NCBI RefSeq assembly: GCF_014196115.1
Contig: NZ_JACIDB010000011.1
Coordinates: 1 to 64,000, forward strand
Direction: 5' to 3'
Source of the DNA: Sphingomonas aquatilis
Lineage (GTDB): Bacteria; Pseudomonadota; Alphaproteobacteria; Sphingomonadales; Sphingomonadaceae
DNA length: 64,000 nt
Shown here: positions 43,637-52,926 of the stretch, in pieces
How the letters are laid out: the number at the start of each line of letters is the position of its first letter
How positions within the stretch are numbered: position 1 is the stretch's first letter
Translations under genes and position numbers: made by a program
The notes under the pieces: generated by a model
Seen by the model: the letters and a program-made list of their open reading frames with translations, nothing else
Told to the model about the DNA's origin: nothing
The model's database searches: none

Positions 43637-45550
43637 GTGAGCGGCAAGTGGGTCCGGAGCAGCGAAGGGTCGCAACCCGGCGCAATCATCTTTCTAACGG
43701 TGATCGGCCTTGCGTTCAGCGCGGCGATCGGAGCCGTCGCAGTCCTCTGCCGCGCGCATCTTCTCAGTGCCAAGACACCGTGGCTGAAGGTCCCGGCGGC
43801 CCTGTGGTCGATGCGTGCCTATCCGATCATCTACAAGCCGTTCATCGTCGGTTTCGGGATCGGACTGGTGCTCACCGGATTTCTGATCGCGTCTTCGCTC
43901 TTCCGGCGGCAGACCCTCCATGGCGAGGCGCGCTGGGCGCGGCCGGGCGAGGTTCGCAAGGGCAAGCTGCTCGGCAAGGCAGGCATCGTCCTGGGCAAGT
44001 TCGGCGGAAAGGTGATGCGCTTCGACGGATCCGAGCACGTGCTGCTCGAGGCTCCGACCAGGGCTGGCAAGGGCGTTGGCGTCATCATTCCCAACCTGCT
44101 CGACTGGCCCGACTCCCTAGTAGTTCTCGATATTAAGCAGGAGAATTGGGACAACACGGCCGGCTATCGCCTGAAGGAGCTGGGCCAGCGTGTCGTCCTG
44201 TTCAACCCGCTTGATCCATCCGGACGGACGGCTCGCTACAATCCGCTCAGTTATATCGATCGTCGCAATCCGGTCGAGGTGATCAACGAACTGCAGAAAA
44301 TCGCGGTCATGCTGTTCCCCGATCCGCTGACCGGCGACAAGTTCTGGGCCGAGGGGGCACGTACGGCGTTTCTTGGCGTCACGGCCTATATCGCTGCGAC
44401 GGCCGACGATGGCGAAGACGCGCTCCCCTTCACGTTCGGTGAAGTCTACCGGCAGTTCGCAGCTGGCGACGCGCAGCGACGGTTCCCGAAGATCATCGAG
44501 CAGCGCAAAGCGACCGGGAAGCCGCTGTCTGGGGGCTGCGAATCTGCCATCCGTGATTACACGTCGTCGTCGGCGAACACGTTCACGGGGCTTCGTCAGT
44601 CGGTGACGGCCAAGGTCAATGCGTGGCTGAACCCCTATGTCGATGCCGCCACTTCGGAAAGCGACTTCGATCTGCGCGACTTCCGAGATGAGCGTATCTC
44701 GCTGTATCTCGGTGTCTCGCCCGACGACCTCGATCGCGCCGCGCCGATCTACGGCTTGCTGTTCCAGCAGCTCGTCGACCTGAATGTGCGCGAACTGCCA
44801 AAGGGAGATCGGCACCGGGTGAAGGTGCTTCTCGCGCTCGACGAATTCGCCAGCCTCGGCAAGTGCTCCGTCCTGGCGAACGCCTTCAGCTACGTCGCCG
44901 GCTATGGTCTCCGGCTGCTTCCGGCCTTCCAATCGATCGAGCAGATCCAAGGCGTCTACGGCGACAAGGTGGCGGCCGACATCGAACGCAATTGTGCCGT
45001 GCGGCTCATCCTCCGCCCGGCAGGGCTGTCCGATGCGAAGAATATCTCCGAGCAGCTTGGCACGTACACGTTCAAATCACGATCGCGCTCGATAGGGACC
45101 TGGGGAGGCGGGGGTGGCTCCACGTCGCTGTCCGATCAGCGCCGCCCGTTGATGCTTCCCCAGGAGGTTGAAATGTTGCCAGAGGACGATCTCATTGTCT
45201 TTCGGCGTGGCATGTATGCGACCTATGGCAAGAAGGTTCGATACTATGCCGAGAAGAAGCTCGCGGCACGCACACGGATCGCGCCACCTGCCATGCCGAT
45301 GATCCGGCTCGATCCCGCGGTGGCCCGCAATAGCTTGAGGGTCATTCAGGCAAGCGAGTCCGGCGCGGAGGACGCTGCTGCGATTGCCGCTTCCGGCCTC
45401 GCGTCGCCGAATTCAACCCATGGGAGCTCTGATCAACGGCGTACCTTGCTCAGTCGTACCGCCGTGGACGCAGCCTTGGCTGTGCCTCCAAGCGCACGAA
45501 CAAAGGAGCTGTTCGATCATCTGATCGCACTCAACATTCGGGTCGCTTAG
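43637..45550 (+). CDS. virD4: VirD4/TraG type IV coupling protein
   Basis: 637 residues from a GTG at 43637. Two N-terminal membrane helices (about 14-35 and 70-92), then the T4CP ATPase: LHGEARWARPGEV, Walker A EAPTRAGKGVGVIIPNLL (about 137-155), Walker B LLALDEFASLGK. It receives the relaxase-DNA complex and feeds it to VirB4/VirB11. Last gene of the operon; no terminator was seen before the transposase relic that follows. Confidence 0.95.
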   Translation: MSGKWVRSSEGSQPGAIIFLTVIGLAFSAAIGAVAVLCRAHLLSAKTPWLKVPAALWSMRAYPIIYKPFIVGFGIGLVLTGFLIASSLFRRQTLHGEARWARPGEVRKGKLLGKAGIVLGKFGGKVMRFDGSEHVLLEAPTRAGKGVGVIIPNLLDWPDSLVVLDIKQENWDNTAGYRLKELGQRVVLFNPLDPSGRTARYNPLSYIDRRNPVEVINELQKIAVMLFPDPLTGDKFWAEGARTAFLGVTAYIAATADDGEDALPFTFGEVYRQFAAGDAQRRFPKIIEQRKATGKPLSGGCESAIRDYTSSSANTFTGLRQSVTAKVNAWLNPYVDAATSESDFDLRDFRDERISLYLGVSPDDLDRAAPIYGLLFQQLVDLNVRELPKGDRHRVKVLLALDEFASLGKCSVLANAFSYVAGYGLRLLPAFQSIEQIQGVYGDKVAADIERNCAVRLILRPAGLSDAKNISEQLGTYTFKSRSRSIGTWGGGGGSTSLSDQRRPLMLPQEVEMLPEDDLIVFRRGMYATYGKKVRYYAEKKLAARTRIAPPAMPMIRLDPAVARNSLRVIQASESGAEDAAAIAASGLASPNSTHGSSDQRRTLLSRTAVDAALAVPPSARTKELFDHLIALNIRVA

Positions 45551-45647
45551 TTTCTCGGCAATCGCCGATGGCCAGATAATTAGACCCTCAAAGATCAGCA
45601 TGGGCGACGCGATCCCACACGCGGTCATTCACGACTTTTCTTCGGCC

Positions 45648-45990
45648 CGAGCTTCTTCATGACCGCGGGCCAGGTCAGCGATTACACCGGTGCGGCGGCG
45701 CTGCTCGACGACCCGCACAAGGGCGCAGTGGCTGCTCAGTGATCGCGGCTATGACGCCGTCGGGTCAGGAATGCTCTTAACGCCAAGGGCATTAAACCCG
45801 GCATCCCGCGTCGAAGGTCGGGTAAAGAGTCGCTCAGATACGACTAAGCCGCATCGAGATCATGTTCGGCCGTCTGAAGGACTGGCGCCGTGTCGGCTCC
45901 CGCTACGATCGGTGCCCAAACGCCTTTTTCTCCGACGTCGCCTCGCGGCCACCATCATCTCCTGGCTGCGATCAACGAGTCCAGACCCTA
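45648..45990 (+). pseudogene. IS5-family transposase remnant
   Basis: Pieces of an IS5-type transposase C-terminus lie in shifting frames: FFMTAGQVSDYTGAAALLDD, then AQWLLSDRGYDA (second DDE Asp), then ALNAKGIKPGIPRRRS, an in-frame stop, and RIEIMFGRLKDWRR (Glu) followed by NAFFSDVA. At least two frameshifts and a stop make it non-functional. The N-terminal half is missing. It lies between virD4 and the second defence block, so it may mark a junction. The rest of 45551-45987 holds no gene. Confidence 0.75.
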
Positions 45991-47228
45991 GCTACTCCCC
46001 CCAGCTAGGTCGATAGGACGCCAAGTCGCACCGTTTCGCTTCGCGAACCGTGAAAAGCTTTCCGGAGTGTGACGCTCGATCACGTTGGCTTCATAGTCGA
46101 CTACAACGAAGATTGGGTCTGCGGCGTTCGGGACCACGTCGCCCACGGCAAGCAAATAGGAATGCGTCAGCCCCCCGTAGAACTGCATGGTGATCATGAC
46201 ACAGCCAGGTTTTTCGCCCTCCGGTGTCTTGGTGGCGACCAGGAGCAGATGATGGTGTGCGAGCACCGGGAAAGCTTCGGTAAATTTCTTGGCTTCCTCG
46301 ATCGAAAGCTGAACGACGCTGCCAGTTCCGTAGCGCGCATAGTCTCGGGCGCTGGCAAATGCTGGCGTCCGAACAGCTGCGTCTCCAAACAGATGAGCAC
46401 AGACGTTTACGCCTATTTTGACCAGCACTCTGTCATAGGCAACGGGATCCATGGTCTGGCGAAGATGGATTCCGGGCGTGTCGGTACTGATTGAGGTGGC
46501 GTCAGCGGGGACGACGAGCTTCGGGTGGTTTTGACGGATTAGGGTTAGCAGGCTGGCGACAGCCTCGACATCTTCCGCCCGGCAAGTCATCGCCCCCCTG
46601 CCCCTACGAAAGACACGCGCGGTAAGAGTTCCGGTTGTTTCGGTATTTGGGTACTCGAGCGGCTCGAGCCAGACGGCCCCGCGCGGCGCTGCTGCGGCGC
46701 TGTCGACCTCGCCCGGCTGGTAAGCGACGCCGTCCCAGCGCAAGAAAGTCAGACGGTAACGCACCTCGACACCGTCCCGCAGCTTTTCACAAAGCGTAAG
46801 CAGGTCGGCGAGTGCCCCAGATCGCGAATCAACTCGTTCGCCGACGCCGCGTCGGTCGCGCTGACAGTCATCCGTTCGGGCGGTACGTAGTTCACTTGCG
46901 GCCAAACCATTGACTGGCCTCCGCTGCCAAGCTCCTGTTCAAGAAGCAGACCGGACTGTGGATCATCAAAGTAACTGACCGGCGCGTAAATAGAGGGCGC
47001 GGCAGTCCTTTTGCCCCGCTTTCGTGACCGGGTCTGCTTGAACAAGCGGGCGATCGCCAGAGGAGAGGCGCGCATTACCTTCGTTTCCATGGGAGAGAAA
47101 ACGTCAGTATTGCAGACCCCGCAGACGACATCCTTCAGCAACCACTTGCCGTCGTCACCGCCCATGCCCGCCGGGACGACGTGCTCTTCAGTATAAGGGC
47201 CGTCGGAAGGACAGTAGATGCAGGTCAC
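45988..47228 (-). pseudogene. HNH-type nuclease gene with single-base frameshift
   Basis: From a GTG at 47228 (GGAG upstream) the frame reads CIYCPSDGPYTEEHVVPAGMGG then VVCGVCNTDVF, an HNH fold with zinc CxxC pairs. It continues to NELIRDLG near 46819 and then degenerates. The next frame resumes at once as ALADLLTLCEKLRDGVEVRYRL and runs to 45988. Adding one G to the GGGG run at 46815-46818 (minus strand) restores a ~414-residue protein. This could be a mutation, a sequencing error or slippage. The C-terminal ~270 residues have no recognised domain. It is last in a minus strand group with the AbiGi-like and DUF2026 genes. Confidence 0.7.
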
Positions 47229-47347
47229 GCTTGATCTCCGTGGTGAGCAAAGCTTGTCGGTCGTTCCGTGCAGTCTCGCCTGCCGTGCCGACAACGCTTA
47301 CATCCAGACAGCGCAACCGATTGAGATCCGTTTCAACACCCAAGCGC

Positions 47348-48007
47348 TCAGCCCGACAACGCCATCTCGATCCTGTCTTCGCTCCAGTAGGGATCGATGA
47401 ACGGACACTCGTAGCTCGGGCCGACATGATCGAGCTTAGCGGAGGCGAAGAAGCCTCTGGCGGCATCGTGGAGCGTTTCGGGAATAATTAGGAACGCCGG
47501 TTCCGTCTCTGCAAACGGTAGGTCGCCGACGTGTCGCCACTCGCGCTCCCACTCGAAAAGGTAGGTCGAGACACCATAGGTGCCGGGCAAGTCCACAAAG
47601 GGCGCCAAATTCCAGACCGGAGCGGCCGGATCGCCGGCTGCGCTATGGACCAGGGCATTGATCGCCTGCGCCTGCGGCGTATCCTTATAGGCATAGAGGA
47701 TCGGCCCGCCGCCTCGCTCGACCAGAAACTCCTTGCGAAAGCCGATCCCGTGCTGACCTCGCGCGTCAGCCAGGCGCTTGAAGTGATGAAGCGGCACCTC
47801 ACTAAAACAGACCGAGCGCTTGGCGTGCGGAAGATGGCGTCCGGCACCGAACGCCTTCATCGCGACAATGCGCCGCTCGTACAGGATCGCAATTGCGTTA
47901 TCATAGGCCGATTTGAACTTAGACTCCTTGGCGAAGTGGACTACGTATTTGGACATGTCCTTCCATGCAGGATCAATTGTGCCGATCAGCGGCATCGCAG
48001 GGGCCAT
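47348..48007 (-). CDS. AbiGi-like abortive infection protein
   Basis: 219 residues at the longest start; ATGs at 47995 and 47953 (MSKYVVHF) are alternatives. The pattern YVVHFAKES, then NAIAILYERRI, SVCFSEVPLHHFKRLADARG, GIGFRKEFLVERGGGPILY and WEREWRHVGDL matches, from memory, proteins annotated as putative abortive phage resistance AbiGi. That group includes DUF2971-like folds. The biochemical activity is unknown. It starts 41 bases after the DUF2026 gene ends, on the same strand, so the genes likely form an operon with the HNH gene. Confidence 0.6.
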   Translation of the reverse strand: MAPAMPLIGTIDPAWKDMSKYVVHFAKESKFKSAYDNAIAILYERRIVAMKAFGAGRHLPHAKRSVCFSEVPLHHFKRLADARGQHGIGFRKEFLVERGGGPILYAYKDTPQAQAINALVHSAAGDPAAPVWNLAPFVDLPGTYGVSTYLFEWEREWRHVGDLPFAETEPAFLIIPETLHDAARGFFASAKLDHVGPSYECPFIDPYWSEDRIEMALSG

Positions 48008-48048
48008 GGGCTAGGCGAACCGGAGCGGCATCGTGCAACTGCCATGGC

Positions 48049-48675
48049 TTACCAAGCTCCTCGCGCGACGGTCGCCGGCAGCCGCAGGTCACGAACCAGC
48101 CCGTCATTGCTGCCGATCGTCAGCGATGGCTTCTGCTTACCTCGACGCGTGCCGAACCATGTTTCAGCGATGTGGATAATATCGGTGTTGATAGGCCGGT
48201 CTAGGACGTGATCGATCAAGCGCTCGCTCAGCTCCGGATCGGGCATCGTAAAGTAGTCGCCGGCCTTCTTTAGCTGGTTGAGGTCGGGTGCTTCATCGGA
48301 TAGCCGCTTCTGCAACATTCGGCGTGGAATGGCCACTTCCTGCTGCACGTCCTGGAACGCTTCTTGGTACAAGGGAGACATGAAGTCGATCACGTGGGTC
48401 TCGGTTTGGACCCACATGTGGAAGCCGTCTTCGTCGAACTCTACGGTACCTCCCCCATCCCGCCCGAAGAACATGACCTTCTCGGGTTCGACGCATAGCG
48501 CAAAACCTCCGGCTACCGCCCTGGCCGGTATCTTGTAATGCTTGTTCAAGATTAAGGCGCCGATGCAGGCAAAGAGCGTGCACGCCTTGCCGGGATTGCC
48601 CTCGTCCTTGATCGTGCCGTGGATCACCTGATGGATGCGGTTGAACTCGGATAACGGAAGCAGAAAAGTGCTCAT
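48049..48675 (-). CDS. DUF2026-like protein with Cys-His-Asp arrangement
   Basis: 208 residues. NPGKACTLFACIGALILNKHY places Cys32 at the head of a helix, GFHMWVQTETHVIDFMSP supplies His86 and Asp97. The order C-H-D and spacing resemble transglutaminase/papain-fold enzymes. The family is, as far as I recall, DUF2026. It is the first gene of the minus strand group, divergent from the SIR2-APAZ gene across 183 bases. A protease or transamidase role in defence is inferred, not shown. Confidence 0.65.
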   Translation of the reverse strand: MSTFLLPLSEFNRIHQVIHGTIKDEGNPGKACTLFACIGALILNKHYKIPARAVAGGFALCVEPEKVMFFGRDGGGTVEFDEDGFHMWVQTETHVIDFMSPLYQEAFQDVQQEVAIPRRMLQKRLSDEAPDLNQLKKAGDYFTMPDPELSERLIDHVLDRPINTDIIHIAETWFGTRRGKQKPSLTIGSNDGLVRDLRLPATVARGAW

Positions 48676-48858
48676 ACAGTCTTATATGTGATCGCCCCAG
48701 GCCAGTGCCTAGAGCTGACGGCTTCCTGCGGCACTGACGAGAACCGGCAGATTTCGAGAAGCGGGTGTTTTGGTTCAGTCCGACCGATCTCACAACGCTG
48801 GCTGCCTCTACTTTACAGGCGGCCTGAGTTGGCTAGCGTGGCCCGGGAGGGGAATGGC

Positions 48859-50580
48859 TTGGCACCTGAGATAGATAGTGATGACTTCGCACGGCGCTTC
48901 GCGCTGCGACCTGGTCAGCTCATGTGGTTTCTGGGCGCGGGTGCGTCTGTCTCTGCGGGCGTGCCCACCGCATGGGACATGATCTGGCAGTTCAAGCAGA
49001 TCCTCTATGCGGCGCAGCGGCGGGTGCCGCTTTCGACCATCGCCGACACCGGCAATCCGAGTGTGCGTGCGTTGCTCGACGCCCATGTCAGCGGATCGGG
49101 CAGCTTACCAGTCCCCGGTGCTCCGGACGAATATGCGGCGCTATTCGAAGCAGCTTATCCCGCCGAGAAGGACCGTCGAACGTTCATCGATGGCATGATC
49201 GGCGGCGCAAAGCCTGCTTATGGCCACCTAGCGCTCGCTGCCCTGCTAAAGGCGGGGCATGCTCACCTGATCTGGACCACCAACTTCGATCACCTCGTCG
49301 CGGATGCCTGCGCACAAACCTATGGCACCACCAAGTCGCTCAGCGTCGTGGCCATTGATGCGCCTGATCTGGCAGCCGAGCAGATTGCAGCGCAGCAATG
49401 GCCTATCGAGGTCAAGCTGCACGGCGATTTCCGGTCCCGCCGGCTCAAGAACACACCCGACGAGCTCAGGCAGCAGGATGCACAGCTCAGAGAGGTGCTC
49501 GTCGATTCCTGCCGCCGATCCGGTCTGGTCGTCGGGGGGTATAGCGGACGCGATGCGTCCATTATGGATGCGCTCGAGGCAGCACTCGAACGCCCCGGCG
49601 CCTTCCCGGGAGGCTTGTTTTGGCTGCATCGCGGCGAGGAGCCACCCTTCGAACGCGTCAACCAGCTGCTCGAACGCGCCCAGGCGGTTGGCGTCGACAG
49701 CGGGCTGGTCCGTATCGAGAATTTGGACGAAGCGCTTCGCGATCTCGTGCGTCTGTTGCCTGACCTCGACTCGACAGCGCTCGACAGCCTGGGTCAGAAG
49801 CAACGCTGGTGGACAGCCGCCCCGGCGCTGACCGGCAAACATAACTGGCCTCTCGTCCGACTAAATGGGATCGAGGTCGAATCCATACCGACAAACGCCC
49901 GCCGCGTCGTTTGTGGAATTGGTGGGGCGGCAGACGTCCGGGATGCAATACTCGCGGCGAAGGCTGATCTGATTGCTACCCGCACCAGCGGGGGAGTCAT
50001 TGGGTTCGGCTCGGACCAGGAGTTTCGCCGCGTCTTCGCCCCCTACGATATCACGGACTTTGATCTGTCCGTCTTTGAGGATCGGCGACTGCGTTACGAT
50101 TCCGGTGAACGAGGCCTGCTGCGAGAGGCGCTGGTTCGTGGGCTGTGCAGTGTACATGGGCTTGATGCCCAGCGGCGGCGCAACGTCCATATCCTGGCAC
50201 CGCACGACCCGGCAGATGAGCATTGGGGGTCGCTGCGCAGCTTGGTGGGACCGCTCCAAGGTCGGATCGACGGCGGCAAGGTACGATGGCGGGAGGGAGT
50301 AGCGGTCCGCTTGGATTGGGCGGACGACCGCTTGTGGCTCTTGGTTGAGCCCCGGATCGATACGGACGACGATGGCTCAACCGCAAGCCGGGCCAAGGCG
50401 GCCGACTTTGCGCGCGAGCGAACAGCGCGCCGCTACAACCGGGATGCGGATAAGCTCATCGATTTCTGGACGGGACTGTTTGCCGGAGAGAATGTGCGGG
50501 CACTGGGGATTGGAGATGGGATCGACGCTTCGTTCGCCGTCGGGCGACGAACCGCGTTCTCGTTCAGGGTGACGCCATGA
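48859..50580 (+). CDS. SIR2-APAZ effector of short Argonaute system
   Basis: 573 residues from a TTG at 48859, placed after GGGAGGGG; a GTG at 48838 has no ribosome site. The SIR2 domain (1-270) has WFLGAGASVSAGVP (26-30 GAGAS), WTTNFDHLV (Asn142), EVKLHGDF (His188) and VVGGYSGRDASIMDALEAA. The remaining ~300 residues, including GVIGFGSDQEFRRVFAPYD and AVRLDWADDRLWLLVEP, fit the APAZ region that pairs with short pAgo. It hydrolyses NAD+ when the Argonaute partner binds guide and invader nucleic acid, killing the cell. The stop overlaps the pAgo ATG. Confidence 0.85.
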   Translation: MAPEIDSDDFARRFALRPGQLMWFLGAGASVSAGVPTAWDMIWQFKQILYAAQRRVPLSTIADTGNPSVRALLDAHVSGSGSLPVPGAPDEYAALFEAAYPAEKDRRTFIDGMIGGAKPAYGHLALAALLKAGHAHLIWTTNFDHLVADACAQTYGTTKSLSVVAIDAPDLAAEQIAAQQWPIEVKLHGDFRSRRLKNTPDELRQQDAQLREVLVDSCRRSGLVVGGYSGRDASIMDALEAALERPGAFPGGLFWLHRGEEPPFERVNQLLERAQAVGVDSGLVRIENLDEALRDLVRLLPDLDSTALDSLGQKQRWWTAAPALTGKHNWPLVRLNGIEVESIPTNARRVVCGIGGAADVRDAILAAKADLIATRTSGGVIGFGSDQEFRRVFAPYDITDFDLSVFEDRRLRYDSGERGLLREALVRGLCSVHGLDAQRRRNVHILAPHDPADEHWGSLRSLVGPLQGRIDGGKVRWREGVAVRLDWADDRLWLLVEPRIDTDDDGSTASRAKAADFARERTARRYNRDADKLIDFWTGLFAGENVRALGIGDGIDASFAVGRRTAFSFRVTP

Positions 50581-51995
50581 GCAGCGAAATTTCGCCCCAC
50601 GTCTGGTATCCGGAGCCGGAACTCCTCTTCCATCCTGAGCGCAGCGGCGATCGAGATATTCATCCGCTACGCGGCCTCAAGAGGTTTGGTCCCTTTTCCG
50701 CCTCGCAGGTGCCCAGTCCCATTCGGGTTGCCACCATTGCGCCGGCCGGAGAGTCCACCCGCCTGTTCGGCTTCATGCAAGAGCTCCACCGGACGTTTTC
50801 GCCACGTGAACGAACCGATTATCTTCCCGAGTGGCCGGGCTTCTCGGCCGTGTTCAACACGCGGGTAACCGCGGCACCGGCCAAGTGCCGTGTCGAACTT
50901 GAGCCGGCACTGGACGCCGATCTCGCCGCGAGCCCGGCGCCGCATACTCTGCTGGCCGACCGCCTTATCCAAGCAGTTCGCTGCTTGGAGGCGTTTCGCA
51001 CGGAGTTCGACGTTCTGTTCGTCTACCTGCCCGATCGCTGGGAGGCCGCCTTCTTCGGCCACGACGATGACTTCGACCTGCACGACTATCTGAAGGCCTT
51101 TGCAGCAATTCGCGGGATGCCGATCCAGATCGTGCGTGAAGGGCGCGCGCTCTCCTATTCATGTCGAGCGAGCGTGATGTGGCGTATCGGCCTCGCAATC
51201 TATGCCAAGGCTGGCGGCATTCCTTGGAAGTTGGCTGACACCAAGGCGGAAACGGCCTTCATCGGCATTTCCTATGCCGTTCGTAATGACGACAGCGGTA
51301 GTCCACGTTTCGTAACCTGCTGCAGTCAGGTTTTCGATGAGGACGGCGCCGGATTAGAATTTATCGCGTTTGATACCAATGAAATTCAGGTACAACGGGA
51401 GAACCCGTTTTTGTCTCGTGCCGAGATGTTCCGAGTGATCACGCGGTCGCTCGAACTCTACAGGCGACGACACGGGGGACGCTCACCTCGACGCGTGATG
51501 ATCCACAAGACCACCGAATTCAAAAGCGACGAGATCGCTGGTTGCTTCGAAGCGCTACCGGTCTGCGAAGCGGTCGATCTCATCCAAGTCGTTGATGAGG
51601 TCGGGTGGCGTGGTGTCTGGTGGGAGCAGGACCCCAACAATCCACGCCGCAATCAGGCCGCCGCATATCCGGTCAAACGGGGAACGCTGGTACAGCTCGG
51701 CCCACGAGACGCGCTGCTTTGGATACACGGCGCGGTAGACGGCTTGGGCAAGCGGCCGCACCTTCAGGGCGGGCGGGGAACTCCCAAGCCGATCCGGCTT
51801 GTGCGCCACGCCGGACATGGCTCGTGGGATGACACGGCTATGGCGGCATTGGCGCTTTCCAAGATGAATTGGAACAACGACGGACTCTACGATCCCCTAC
51901 CCGTGACCATGAGCTACGCCAAGGTCCTAGCGCGGGTTCTTAAACGAATGCCCCGCTTGGGGAGTACCCCGTTTCAGTTCCGCTTCTTCATGTGA
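50577..51995 (+). CDS. Short prokaryotic Argonaute (MID-PIWI)
   Basis: 472 residues, ATGA overlap with the SIR2-APAZ gene. MID-like part about 100-230 (FDVLFVYLPDRWEAAF, GMPIQIVREGRAL) and PIWI about 230-472 (AFIGISYAVRNDDSG, ISxxR pattern; HKTTEFKSDEI; LVRHAGHGSWDDTAMAALALSKMNWNN). The first catalytic Asp of the DEDX tetrad is absent (GISYA), so it should not cut. No PAZ domain. Size matches short pAgos (~450-500). It uses a guide to recognise foreign DNA and activates its SIR2 partner (SPARSA-type). It ends in FRFFM, a typical hydrophobic C-terminus. Confidence 0.88.
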   Translation: MSSEISPHVWYPEPELLFHPERSGDRDIHPLRGLKRFGPFSASQVPSPIRVATIAPAGESTRLFGFMQELHRTFSPRERTDYLPEWPGFSAVFNTRVTAAPAKCRVELEPALDADLAASPAPHTLLADRLIQAVRCLEAFRTEFDVLFVYLPDRWEAAFFGHDDDFDLHDYLKAFAAIRGMPIQIVREGRALSYSCRASVMWRIGLAIYAKAGGIPWKLADTKAETAFIGISYAVRNDDSGSPRFVTCCSQVFDEDGAGLEFIAFDTNEIQVQRENPFLSRAEMFRVITRSLELYRRRHGGRSPRRVMIHKTTEFKSDEIAGCFEALPVCEAVDLIQVVDEVGWRGVWWEQDPNNPRRNQAAAYPVKRGTLVQLGPRDALLWIHGAVDGLGKRPHLQGGRGTPKPIRLVRHAGHGSWDDTAMAALALSKMNWNNDGLYDPLPVTMSYAKVLARVLKRMPRLGSTPFQFRFFM

Positions 51996-52059
51996 CGCGC
52001 TCATTGACATGTGGCGCACGGCTTCAGCGTCTCTTCCTCAGATTGTACGTGATTCAAAG

Positions 52060-52926
52060 CTATCGATCACGGAGTATTTCTTCCCTCGCGCCGACGTTCT
52101 TCGGATCAGATGCCAACTCAGGTCTGTCGCCGACACTCAGGCGATCTGAAATCGTCTGATGCAACGCAGCCAATCCGCTTGCTAGGCTCTGCTCAGGCAG
52201 CGCAACACCCTCCCGCCTTGCCGCCGCCATGATGTCCATCGCACCAGCGAGCTCCGGCTCAGCGTAGAGCATTGCGCCCTCCCCCGCTTGCCACACCTCG
52301 ACCAGCGCCTCGGACCGCGCGCGCTGCGCCTCGGCCGATCGGTCCGCCGCTATTGTCGAGCGCGGCAATGGCGGCATCACAGCACCTCGACGCTCCAGTT
52401 CGTCGCGGGTGATCGCAGCCAACTTGTATCGCAGACGGCGGCCTGCGCGATCGTCTGTCGGTGACGGGCGGTACTGGCTAATCAGAAGAGCGGTCAGCGC
52501 CGCAGTATCGACCGTCCGCGCCTTCTCCCGCCAATCCACGATGGCGCGGCGGGTTGAAGTGCGGTCTGCGGGTTGGCTGATGACGAAGAGCTCGAGCAGC
52601 GGATCGTCGAGGACATCGGCCGGCAATGGAGCGGCGTTGCCAGCGGCCGCGGCATGCGCCCAGCCCGCGACCTGCGCAACACGGGCGAACCCCTCCCCCA
52701 TCTCGCCCCGGGTCTCGGAGACTTCGGACGCGAGATGCTCGAGATTAGGCTGGAGGTCCGTCGCGATGGCCTGCGCAGCATCGATGGTCTCGAGCCTTGC
52801 AAGGATGTCGGCCTGATTTGCTTCGAGGCGCTTGCTGCGTTCGCCGATCTCTTCGACCTGGTCCTGCATCAGTGTCAGCGCGTCAAGAATGGCGGCTAGG
52901 GCGGCAGTCTGACTGACATCGCTCAT
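52060..52926 (-). CDS. Coiled-coil protein downstream of relaxase
   Basis: 288 residues. An N-terminal coiled coil (QVEEIGERSKRLEANQADIL) leads into DDPLLELFVISQPADRTSTR and a helical region with RLRYKLAAITRDELERRG. No catalytic motif is recognised. Its ATG overlaps the relaxase stop (ATGA), so it is probably a mobilisation accessory, perhaps contacting the relaxase or oriT. Homologues in sphingomonad plasmids beside VirD2-like relaxases are expected but not checked. Confidence 0.6.
   Translation of the reverse strand: MSDVSQTAALAAILDALTLMQDQVEEIGERSKRLEANQADILARLETIDAAQAIATDLQPNLEHLASEVSETRGEMGEGFARVAQVAGWAHAAAAGNAAPLPADVLDDPLLELFVISQPADRTSTRRAIVDWREKARTVDTAALTALLISQYRPSPTDDRAGRRLRYKLAAITRDELERRGAVMPPLPRSTIAADRSAEAQRARSEALVEVWQAGEGAMLYAEPELAGAMDIMAAARREGVALPEQSLASGLAALHQTISDRLSVGDRPELASDPKNVGAREEILRDR

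Noticed and set aside
51986..52020. CATGTGACGC shared with the region at 57328
   Set aside because: A single 10-base match without the 17-base register; likely chance.
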